Source: Dyadobacter jiangsuensis (GTDB lineage Bacteria > Bacteroidota > Bacteroidia > Cytophagales > Spirosomataceae). Taken from it: a DNA stretch of 64,000 bases. How positions within the stretch are numbered: the stretch's first letter is position 1; each line of letters opens with the position of its first letter. The translations under genes and the position numbers were made by a program. Below, in pieces: positions 58,006 to 64,000 of this stretch. The notes beneath the pieces are model-generated. The model had not been told where the DNA came from. It did no database searches and saw only the letters and a list, made by a program, of their open reading frames with translations. The stretch is from contig NZ_PYAS01000005.1 in the NCBI RefSeq assembly GCF_003014695.1, positions 1 through 64,000 on the forward strand, written 5' to 3'.

Positions 58006-58404
58006 ATGCCTGAAATCAGCCGCTTCTTCGGCATTGTTATCCGAATGTTTTTTGACGACCATAATCCACCGCATTTCCACGCAGAATTTCAGGAGTACCG
58101 GGCTATTATCGACATTCAAAGCGCAGGGCTGCTGGATGGCAATCTGCCTCCAAACATCATCCAGGTACGCGACTATGCTGTGACATGCGAGTTCAATAAC
58201 GGTGAAATACGTAGCGTGAACCTTAAAGAAATAATTGAAAAGTACCGAAAGATAAATGACGGTTTGATCAGCAAATTGTCGGATCAGAATTACTTCAAAA
58301 CGGTCAAACTCGATTCCTACGGGACGCTTACCTGGGACAATGGAGTCGATTTCGACCCTGACAACCTCTACCGAATGTCCGAAAAGGAAATAGCACCCTA
58401 CTGA
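58006..58404 (+). CDS. DUF4160-DUF2442 fusion protein
   Basis: A 132-residue soluble protein. Residues 1-50 match the DUF4160 start: 'MPEISRFFGIVIRMFFDDHN', then 'PPHFHAEFQEYRAIIDI' (the DHxPPHFHA signature). From about 54 on it reads as DUF2442: 'VRDYAVTCEFNNGEIRSVNL', 'YFKTVKLDSYGTLTWDNGVD' and 'DPDNLYRM'. In many bacteria these two domains are separate adjacent genes, sometimes listed as a putative toxin-antitoxin pair. Here they are one chain in which the C-terminal helix of DUF4160 appears to be missing. It has its own promoter. Confidence 0.78.
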   Translation: MPEISRFFGIVIRMFFDDHNPPHFHAEFQEYRAIIDIQSAGLLDGNLPPNIIQVRDYAVTCEFNNGEIRSVNLKEIIEKYRKINDGLISKLSDQNYFKTVKLDSYGTLTWDNGVDFDPDNLYRMSEKEIAPY

Positions 58405-58481
58405 CATTTTCTTTCCCTTTTTGCACTTCTTTTAGTTTAAAGGCTGTTTTTCACGGGATAACAATAAATTAATTGTAAAAT

Positions 58482-58513
58482 ACTGTTATTCAGAGGAAAA
58501 GTACGTACCTTTG
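58482..58513 (+). promoter_or_regulatory. Promoter of typA
   Basis: A perfect -7 TACCTTTG (58506-58513), with ACTG (58482-58485) as a weak -33 at a 20-bp spacing. The untranslated leader would be about 97 nt. Confidence 0.5.
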
Positions 58514-58616
58514 CACCCTGTTTGGCCAACTTACATCCAGACAAAAGCCAAATCGGTCCTGACACGCAGTCGAGAGGATTTCGTGGCAGTGCCGTAAACA
58601 TCTGATCCATAAAACA

Positions 58617-60431
58617 ATGCAAGCCATTCGTAACATCGCAATTATTGCGCACGTTGACCACGGTAAAACGACTTTGGTCGACAAAATCATCCACGCGTCA
58701 AAGCTGTTTCGCGACAATCAGGAGTTCGACGACCTGATCCTCGACAACAACGATCTGGAACGTGAGCGTGGGATTACAATTGTTTCCAAAAACGTATCGG
58801 TGCGTTACAAAGATGTGAAAATCAATGTAATTGATACACCAGGTCACGCAGACTTCGGTGGTGAGGTGGAACGCGTACTTAAAATGGCAGATGGCGTATT
58901 GTTGCTGGTCGATGCATTCGAAGGGCCAATGCCGCAAACCCGTTTCGTACTCGGCAAGGCTATCGGCCTGGGCCTGAAACCAATCGTGGTTGTTAACAAA
59001 GTAGATAAAGAAAACTGCCGCCCGGAAGAAGTTCAGGAAAACGTATTTGACCTGATGTTCAACCTCGGCGCTACCGAAGACCAGCTCGACTTCGTAACTG
59101 TTTACGGTTCGTCGAAACAAGGCTGGATGGGTCCTGATTGGCAGAAACCAACCGAAGATATTACTTTCCTTCTCGACACGATCATCGAGCAGATCCCTGC
59201 CCCGGTAATCGAAGAAGGAAACACCCAGATGCAGATCACTTCTCTCGACTACAATGCATTCGTTGGCCGTATCGCCATCGGTCGTGTGAAAAGAGGAACG
59301 ATCAAAGAAGGATCGACCGTGACCCTTTGCAAGGCCGGCGGTGTGATGAAGAAAGTAAAAATCAAAGAAGTACAGCTGTTCGAAGGTTTGGGTAAATCCA
59401 AAGTGAGCGAAGTAAGTGCTGGTGATATTTGCGCGGTAACGGGTATCGAAGATTTCGAAATCGGTGACACCATCGCTGACGCAGAAAACCCCGAAGCATT
59501 GCCACGTATCGCGGTGGATGAGCCTACGATGAACATGCTCTTCACGATCAACAACTCGCCATTCTTCGGTAAAGAAGGTAAATTCGTTACCTCACGCCAC
59601 ATCCGCGACAGGTTGTTGAAAGAAACTGAGAAAAACCTCGCATTGCGCGTGGAAAATACAGATACCGAAGACAAATTCCTGGTTTACGGCCGTGGTATCC
59701 TCCACTTGTCGGTATTGATCGAAACCATGCGTCGTGAAGGCTACGAATTGCAGGTAGGTCAGCCACAGGTATTGTACAAAGAAGACGAAAACGGCCAGCG
59801 CCTCGAACCAATCGAAACGCTTGTGGTGGACGTACCGGAAGAAACTGCCGGAAAAGTGATCGAATTGGCTACGCAACGCAAAGGCGAATTGTTGATCATG
59901 GAACCGAAAGGCGATCTGCAACACCTTGAATTCGAAATCCCTTCACGTGGTCTGATCGGTCTGCGTTCAAACGTATTGACCGCAACACAAGGTGAGGCTG
60001 TTATGACGCACCGTTTCAAAAGCTTCGAGCCATTCCGTGGCCCGATCCCAGGCCGTCTGAACGGATCGATCATTTCGAAAAACACAGGCCCTGCAACAGG
60101 CTATACCCTTGATAAACTGCAAGATCGCGGACGTTTCTTCGTGGATCCGGGCGATGAAATCTACGGTGGCCAGGTAGTAGGTGAGCACAACCGTCCTAAC
60201 GACATCGTTGTAAACCTGCAAGAAGCGAAAAAATTGACCAACATGCGTGCTTCCGGCTCGGACGACGGTCTGCGTATCGCTCCGAAAATCAACTTCTCTC
60301 TGGAAGAATCCATGGAATACATCCAGAAAGACGAATACCTCGAAGTTACCCCGCAAAACATGCGTATGCGGAAAATATACCTGGATGAAAACGATCGTAA
60401 GCGTTACGCATCCAAACTGGAAATGGCTTAA
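58617..60431 (+). CDS. typA: Ribosome-associated GTPase TypA/BipA
   Basis: A translational GTPase of the EF-G group that acts in 50S assembly and stress, especially cold. The 604-residue protein has G1 '[14 protein letters not shown]' (about 10-23), G2 '[12 protein letters not shown]', G3 '[15 protein letters not shown]', G4 'NKVDKE', then domain II, and the BipA-specific C-terminal domains with '[11 protein letters not shown]' at the end. Length and all motifs are normal. It has a strong promoter, long leader and terminator, so it is monocistronic. Confidence 0.97.
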   Translation: MQAIRNIAIIAHVDHGKTTLVDKIIHASKLFRDNQEFDDLILDNNDLERERGITIVSKNVSVRYKDVKINVIDTPGHADFGGEVERVLKMADGVLLLVDAFEGPMPQTRFVLGKAIGLGLKPIVVVNKVDKENCRPEEVQENVFDLMFNLGATEDQLDFVTVYGSSKQGWMGPDWQKPTEDITFLLDTIIEQIPAPVIEEGNTQMQITSLDYNAFVGRIAIGRVKRGTIKEGSTVTLCKAGGVMKKVKIKEVQLFEGLGKSKVSEVSAGDICAVTGIEDFEIGDTIADAENPEALPRIAVDEPTMNMLFTINNSPFFGKEGKFVTSRHIRDRLLKETEKNLALRVENTDTEDKFLVYGRGILHLSVLIETMRREGYELQVGQPQVLYKEDENGQRLEPIETLVVDVPEETAGKVIELATQRKGELLIMEPKGDLQHLEFEIPSRGLIGLRSNVLTATQGEAVMTHRFKSFEPFRGPIPGRLNGSIISKNTGPATGYTLDKLQDRGRFFVDPGDEIYGGQVVGEHNRPNDIVVNLQEAKKLTNMRASGSDDGLRIAPKINFSLEESMEYIQKDEYLEVTPQNMRMRKIYLDENDRKRYASKLEMA

Positions 60432-60456
60432 TCCAAAGCCCGACATTCCAAACCCG

Positions 60457-60487
60457 AAAAGGAGGCAAATATTTGCCTCCTTTTTTT
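60457..60487 (+). terminator. Intrinsic terminator after typA
   Basis: Perfect palindrome, 14-bp half sites (60457-60470 with 60471-60484), followed by TTT; the real loop opens at the central AT-rich bases. Confidence 0.9.
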
Positions 60488-60725
60488 ATTTTTCCTGCAT
60501 TTCAATATTTCCTCCGATCCCGTCAGAAAATTTGGGATTCACGCCAAAACCTGTGGTATAATTCTAATGTTTGTCACTCCTCTAAAACATTCTACGCCAA
60601 TCATATTTTATTACTATTTCAAGAAAAATTAGTTTTTTGTTTTTATAATAACAAATAGCGTAGTTTGTATTGTCGACTCATTCATTTCGAGTTAACTATT
60701 TTAATATCAACACCTTAAAGATCAA

Positions 60726-62003
60726 ATGATGTCTTACATAGAACCGGCTCCGATTAAGGATAAAGACAATCCGTTGGAGTCAATGATGCAGCGATTTGAC
60801 AAAGCCGTAGACCTCCTCGGGATATCCGAAGAAATGTACTATATCCTCAAAGTGCCCCGCAAACAGGTAACAGTCGGCCTGCCGGTCACGATGGATTCCG
60901 GCGAAATCCGGACTTTCGAAGGTTACCGCGTAATCCACTCTACTATCCTCGGCCCCAGCAAAGGCGGTATTCGTTTTGATCCCGACGTCAACCTCGACGA
61001 AGTACGTGCATTAGCGGCATGGATGACTTGGAAATGCGCCGTGGTGGATATCCCCTACGGTGGTGCCAAAGGTGGCGTCGCCTGCAACCCGCGTGAAATG
61101 TCGCCTGGCGAAATCGAGCGCCTCATGCGTGCATACACGACTGCATTGCTAGATGTTTTCGGCCCGGACCAGGACATTCCGGCTCCTGATATGGGCACCG
61201 GCCCCCGCGAAATGGCGTGGCTGATGGATGAGTATTCCAAATCAAAAGGCATGACAATCCCGGCCGTGGTAACCGGCAAACCGCTGGTACTCGGCGGCTC
61301 CCTGGGCCGTACCGAAGCGACCGGCCGGGGCGTAATGGTGTCTGCATTGGCAGGTATGGAAAAGCTGCGCATTAACCCCTACCGTGCCACAGCGGCAGTG
61401 CAGGGCTTTGGAAATGTAGGTTCGCACGCGGCCCTGCTCCTGCGCGAGCGCGGGACGGCCATCCACGCGATCAGTGACATTTCGGGTGCCTATTATAATG
61501 ACAAGGGAATCGATGTGGCGGACGCCATTGCTTACCGAGATGCCAACAAGGGTTCACTGGAAGGCTATTCCAAAGCAGAAGCAATTTCCGGCGATGAGCT
61601 TTTCACCCTTCCGGTAGACGTATTGGTACCAGCGGCGAAAGAAGACGTAATTACACGCAAAAATGTAGAAAGTATCCAGGCTCGCATGATCGTCGAAGGG
61701 GCCAACGGCCCTACCTCTGCCAAAGCCGATGATATCATTAATGATAAGGGCATTATGGTAGTACCTGATATCCTTGCAAATGCAGGCGGCGTTACCGTTT
61801 CCTACTTCGAATGGGTTCAAAACCGCATCGGCTACAAATGGACGCTCGAACGCATCAACCGCCGCACCGATCGCATTATGAAAGAAGCTTTCGACAAAGT
61901 GTATGAAACATCGTTGAAATACAAGGTGTCGCTCCGCATTGCGGCGTACATTGTGGCGATTGACAAGGTCGCGAGTACATATAAGTATCGCGGGGGATTT
62001 TAA
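60726..62003 (+). CDS. gdhA: Glutamate dehydrogenase (Glu/Leu/Phe/Val family)
   Basis: It reversibly deaminates glutamate to 2-oxoglutarate and ammonia with NAD(P)+. The 425-residue length is typical of the hexameric small form. Blocks: 'PSKGGIRFDPDVNLDEVRAL' (substrate Lys region), 'VDIPYGGAKGGVACNP' with the catalytic Lys (about 110-125), 'DMGTGPREMAWL', and Rossmann 'AAVQGFGNVGSHAA' (about 222-235). The ATG ATG start leaves one Met uncertain. A 294-bp untranslated region separates it from typA; I saw no clear promoter match there. Directly after the stop begins the GTCA-decamer repeat structure. Confidence 0.95.
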   Translation: MMSYIEPAPIKDKDNPLESMMQRFDKAVDLLGISEEMYYILKVPRKQVTVGLPVTMDSGEIRTFEGYRVIHSTILGPSKGGIRFDPDVNLDEVRALAAWMTWKCAVVDIPYGGAKGGVACNPREMSPGEIERLMRAYTTALLDVFGPDQDIPAPDMGTGPREMAWLMDEYSKSKGMTIPAVVTGKPLVLGGSLGRTEATGRGVMVSALAGMEKLRINPYRATAAVQGFGNVGSHAALLLRERGTAIHAISDISGAYYNDKGIDVADAIAYRDANKGSLEGYSKAEAISGDELFTLPVDVLVPAAKEDVITRKNVESIQARMIVEGANGPTSAKADDIINDKGIMVVPDILANAGGVTVSYFEWVQNRIGYKWTLERINRRTDRIMKEAFDKVYETSLKYKVSLRIAAYIVAIDKVASTYKYRGGF

Positions 62004-62130
62004 TGGTCAGGAGTGGTCACGGTTGGTCATTGATAGTCAGGAATAGTCAAGTGTGGTCATTGGTAGTCAGGAATAGTCAAGTGTGGTCATTGGTAGTCGG
62101 GAATAGTCATTAGGAGTCAGGTATTGTCAT
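62001..62130. repeat. Thirteen 10-bp repeats with a GTCA core, directly after gdhA
   Basis: From the stop codon on, 13 consecutive decamers each have GTCA at the same place (62006-62009, then every 10 bp); only the one at 62091-62100 has GTCG. A 30-bp supermotif occurs twice. A 14th block (62131-62140) is degenerate (TGTTA). Confidence 0.92.
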
Positions 62131-62211
62131 TTATTGTTACTCCTTGAGCTCCGCAGAAATCGCTTAGCGATGAAACATTGGTAGCTGCCGAACCGGATGC
62201 TGTATTCCGGC

Positions 62212-62267
62212 AAATGCCGTCAGGCATGTAACAACCGAGCATTGTTGTTGCATGCCTGACGGCATTT
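62212..62267. repeat. 24-bp stem inverted repeat at the centre of the post-gdhA structure
   Basis: 62212-62235 pairs with 62244-62267 (AAATGCCGTCAGGCATG outermost, then a U-G wobble, then AACAAC with GTTGTT) around an 8-nt loop. An outer arm, ACATTGGTAG (62175-62184) with CTACCAATGT (62294-62303), has the same centre. Confidence 0.9.
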
Positions 62268-62350
62268 TAACACGATCGGGCAGCTTGCATTTTCTACCAA
62301 TGTTGCATGCCTAACGGAATTTACCTTCCCAAAAACTGCATACAACTAAA

Positions 62351-62420
62351 CTTGACAACACCTGACAACGCCTGACTAAACCTGACAACACCTGACTCCA
62401 CACCGACGACACAGACACCC
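62351..62420. repeat. 10-bp repeats with a TGAC core (inverted partners of the GTCA array)
   Basis: TGAC recurs at 62353, 62363, 62373, 62383 and 62393, exactly every 10 bp, with two degenerate units (CGAC at 62403, AGAC at 62413). TGAC is the reverse complement of GTCA, so this array can pair with 62001-62130 around the same centre as the 24-bp stem. Confidence 0.9.
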
Positions 62421-62568
62421 CAATTGGTTAACAATTTCTTAACAAGCCACTTCGGAGGCGAAACCGAATCTAAACCGGTTTCAAAGTGTTAACTTTAAGG
62501 CTAAAATTTCAACAGATTCGCTTCACGCGGGCGTACACGCTCCCGCGTGAAGCAAGCTTTAAAGTACC
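62421..62568. promoter_or_regulatory. Leader of the histidine kinase gene with a 12-bp inverted repeat
   Basis: GCTTCACGCGGG (62520-62531) pairs perfectly with CCCGCGTGAAGC (62542-62553) around a 10-nt loop, ending 15 bp before the kinase ATG. No T-run follows, so it is more likely an operator or leader hairpin than a terminator. No clear TAnnTTTG promoter was found in this stretch. Confidence 0.6.
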
Positions 62569-63660
62569 ATGTCGTTAAGTCCCCGTTTCATTGCCGTCAT
62601 TCTGGCATTCCTGATATCCCTCATTACCACCACATTCCTCGCATTTGTGGATGGGGTTTCAAAAGGGATGCTGTTCGTTTCGGCCATTTCCTCCTTTATT
62701 TCTTCCTTTTTCCTCGTGCTTTACGCCGTCGACATCCTGGTTTTCCGCGAGGTGAACAAAATGTACCGCACCATCCACAAACTGAAAATGCGGGATTTCA
62801 ATATGGCCCCGCGCAAGAAGTTGATCAGGGAATCCAACCCGCTGAAGACCATCAACGACGAGATTTTTGTTTATGTAACCAAAAAACAAAAGGAAATCGA
62901 TGAACTCAAAAAGCTGGAATTGTTCCGAAGGGAATTTCTGGCAGATGTTTCGCATGAGTTCAAAACACCGATTTTCGCTGCCCAGGGATTTATCCACACG
63001 CTCCTCGACGGCGCGATGGATGATGAAAACGTGCGTGAACGTTTTTTAAGGAAGGCGGCCAATAACCTCGACAGCCTCGACGTGCTCGTGAAAGACCTTC
63101 TCGTACTTTCGCAAATGGAAACCGGCGATATAAAAATGAATATCGTCCCGACAGACCTGCGCAAACTTACCCTCGGTATTTTCAGCCGCCTCGAACACAT
63201 TGCCAAAAACCGCAACGTGACCTTGAAAGTGAAACCGGACGACATGCCCGAAGTGTGGATCAAGGCCGACGCCGACCGAATGGAGCAGGTAATGCTTAAC
63301 CTGATCGAGAATGCGATCAAATACGGGAATGAGAATGGTAAAGTAGTCGTCCATTTCAGCGAAAGTAAAAAGTACATTGAAGTGGAGGTGAAGGACAATG
63401 GCCCGGGCATTCCACATGAGCATTTGAACCGCATTTTCGAACGCTTTTACCGGATCGACAAGAGCCGTAGCAAAGAAATCGGCGGTACCGGTTTGGGACT
63501 TGCCATTGTTAAGCATATATTGAATGCCCACGACACGAAAATCGCCGTAATGTCGAAGCCGGATAAGGGGACCACTTTTTCCTTCAAGCTCGAAAAAGCG
63601 TACCACCAGCAATTGCCGGAAGCGAAAGCGGACGATGTCGTCAATCAGTTGAATCCATAA
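62569..63660 (+). CDS. PhoR-like sensor histidine kinase
   Basis: A 363-residue inner-membrane kinase with two N-terminal helices (about 6-27 and 35-58) that leave almost no periplasmic loop, and no HAMP or PAS domain of full length. The HisKA H-box 'FLADVSHEFKTPIFAAQGFI' has the phosphoryl His129; the HATPase part shows the N-box 'NLIENAIKYGNENGK', G1 'VKDNGPGIP', F-box 'IFERFYRID' and G2 'GGTGLGLAIVKHI'. With so little outside the membrane it probably senses within the membrane or through a partner. No response regulator gene is adjacent downstream in the window. Confidence 0.93.
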   Translation: MSLSPRFIAVILAFLISLITTTFLAFVDGVSKGMLFVSAISSFISSFFLVLYAVDILVFREVNKMYRTIHKLKMRDFNMAPRKKLIRESNPLKTINDEIFVYVTKKQKEIDELKKLELFRREFLADVSHEFKTPIFAAQGFIHTLLDGAMDDENVRERFLRKAANNLDSLDVLVKDLLVLSQMETGDIKMNIVPTDLRKLTLGIFSRLEHIAKNRNVTLKVKPDDMPEVWIKADADRMEQVMLNLIENAIKYGNENGKVVVHFSESKKYIEVEVKDNGPGIPHEHLNRIFERFYRIDKSRSKEIGGTGLGLAIVKHILNAHDTKIAVMSKPDKGTTFSFKLEKAYHQQLPEAKADDVVNQLNP

Positions 63661-63689
63661 TTAATTTCTAACACCATAAACCATTATCC

Positions 63690-63989
63690 ATGTTTATCCA
63701 CAACGTATTCTTCTGGTTGAAGGAGAAGGACAACGAAGAAGCAAGACAAGCCCTGCTCGCCGGCATTAAATCCCTCGAAGCGATCGAATCCATCGAATCG
63801 GCCTATATCGGCCCTCCTGCTGCTACCCGCAGACCGGTTATCGATGCTACCTATGACTTTGCCGAGATCCTGATTTTCAAGGATGAAGCTGCCCATGATG
63901 TGTACCAGGTTCACCCGCTGCACAAGAAATTCGTCGAAGAATGCGCACATCTTTGGGAGAAGGTTGTGATTTACGACGTTGAAGCGTAA
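63690..63989 (+). CDS. Dabb-family (stress-responsive A/B barrel) protein
   Basis: A 99-residue dimeric alpha-beta barrel protein. It begins 'MFIHNVFFWLKEKDNEEARQ' (the Dabb start with His4 and the FWLK-like strand), then 'GIKSLEAIESIESAYIGPPA', 'RRPVIDATYDFAEILIFKDE', and ends 'YQVHPLHKKFVEECAHLWEKVVIYD', split here, with the conserved Y-x-x-H-P-x-H motif. The function in Bacteroidota is unknown. It lies 29 nt after the kinase gene and may share its transcript. Confidence 0.88.
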   Translation: MFIHNVFFWLKEKDNEEARQALLAGIKSLEAIESIESAYIGPPAATRRPVIDATYDFAEILIFKDEAAHDVYQVHPLHKKFVEECAHLWEKVVIYDVEA

Positions 63990-64000
63990 AGCCTAATATT

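Noticed and set aside
60432..60725. Riboswitch or RNA gene in front of gdhA
   Set aside because: No conserved riboswitch core or long stable pairing was seen beyond the typA terminator.
62001..62420. CRISPR array
   Set aside because: The repeat is only 10 bp with no spacers of regular length, the two halves are in opposite orientation, and no cas genes are present.

Overview
The window looks like chromosomal DNA of a Bacteroidota bacterium, most likely the Cytophagia/Spirosomataceae side (a Dyadobacter-like genome is my best guess, inferred and not proven). Supporting signs seen in the sequence are -7 promoter elements of the TAnnTTTG type in front of many genes, a type IX secretion sorting tail on an esterase, BlaI/M56 operons whose sensors carry TonB-type C-terminal domains, a TonB receptor with a CarboxypepD_reg N-terminus, and several families known mainly from this phylum (DUF6787, DUF6934, DUF4136). 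Roughly 57 genes, one tRNA and many hairpin terminators are supported. No rRNA or CRISPR was seen.

Layout. 1-95: end of an IS21-like element running off the left edge. 182-4204: small membrane/PH-like proteins, tRNA-Asn, rsmG, a family 2 glycosyltransferase, tgt. 4432-7104: OmpA-type porin and glf. 7257-16104: a tightly overlapping surface-polysaccharide operon: a Wzz/tyrosine-kinase gene broken by a 22-bp tandem duplication, neuB-neuC-neuA for a nonulosonic (sialic-like) acid, two glycosyltransferases and an O-antigen polymerase/ligase. 16440-28153: mostly housekeeping (TerC, dnaG, ypdA-like, pabB-pabC, priA, pyk). 28310-35952: Uma2, a BlaI-regulated operon with two M56 peptidase sensors, an oxidoreductase, exbB-exbD, a second Uma2.

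36088-44135: a lipoprotein/barrel pair and then the most interesting operon: small Cys-motif protein, MbnP-like lipoprotein, MbnH-like di-haem protein, a second small Cys-motif protein, TonB receptor and PepSY membrane protein. I read this as a candidate copper-uptake system in which MbnH would modify a Trp in MbnP, the receptor would import the metal or metal complex, and PepSY would reduce it; the two small C-x9-C-x3-C proteins are the undescribed part. 44194-47372 (minus strand) holds a T9SS-secreted SASA esterase and an SGNH-like lipoprotein whose nucleophile position is Gly.

47652-64000: DUF6787, MscS, ffh, a phosphodiesterase-like enzyme, a stand-alone nuoN, a DUF6934 two-gene unit, TraB/GumN and M28 proteins, a DUF4160-DUF2442 fusion, typA, gdhA, a PhoR-like kinase and a Dabb protein. 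Directly after the gdhA stop lies a 420-bp concentric inverted structure: decamers with GTCA, a 24-bp stem, then decamers with TGAC, all in 10-bp phase.
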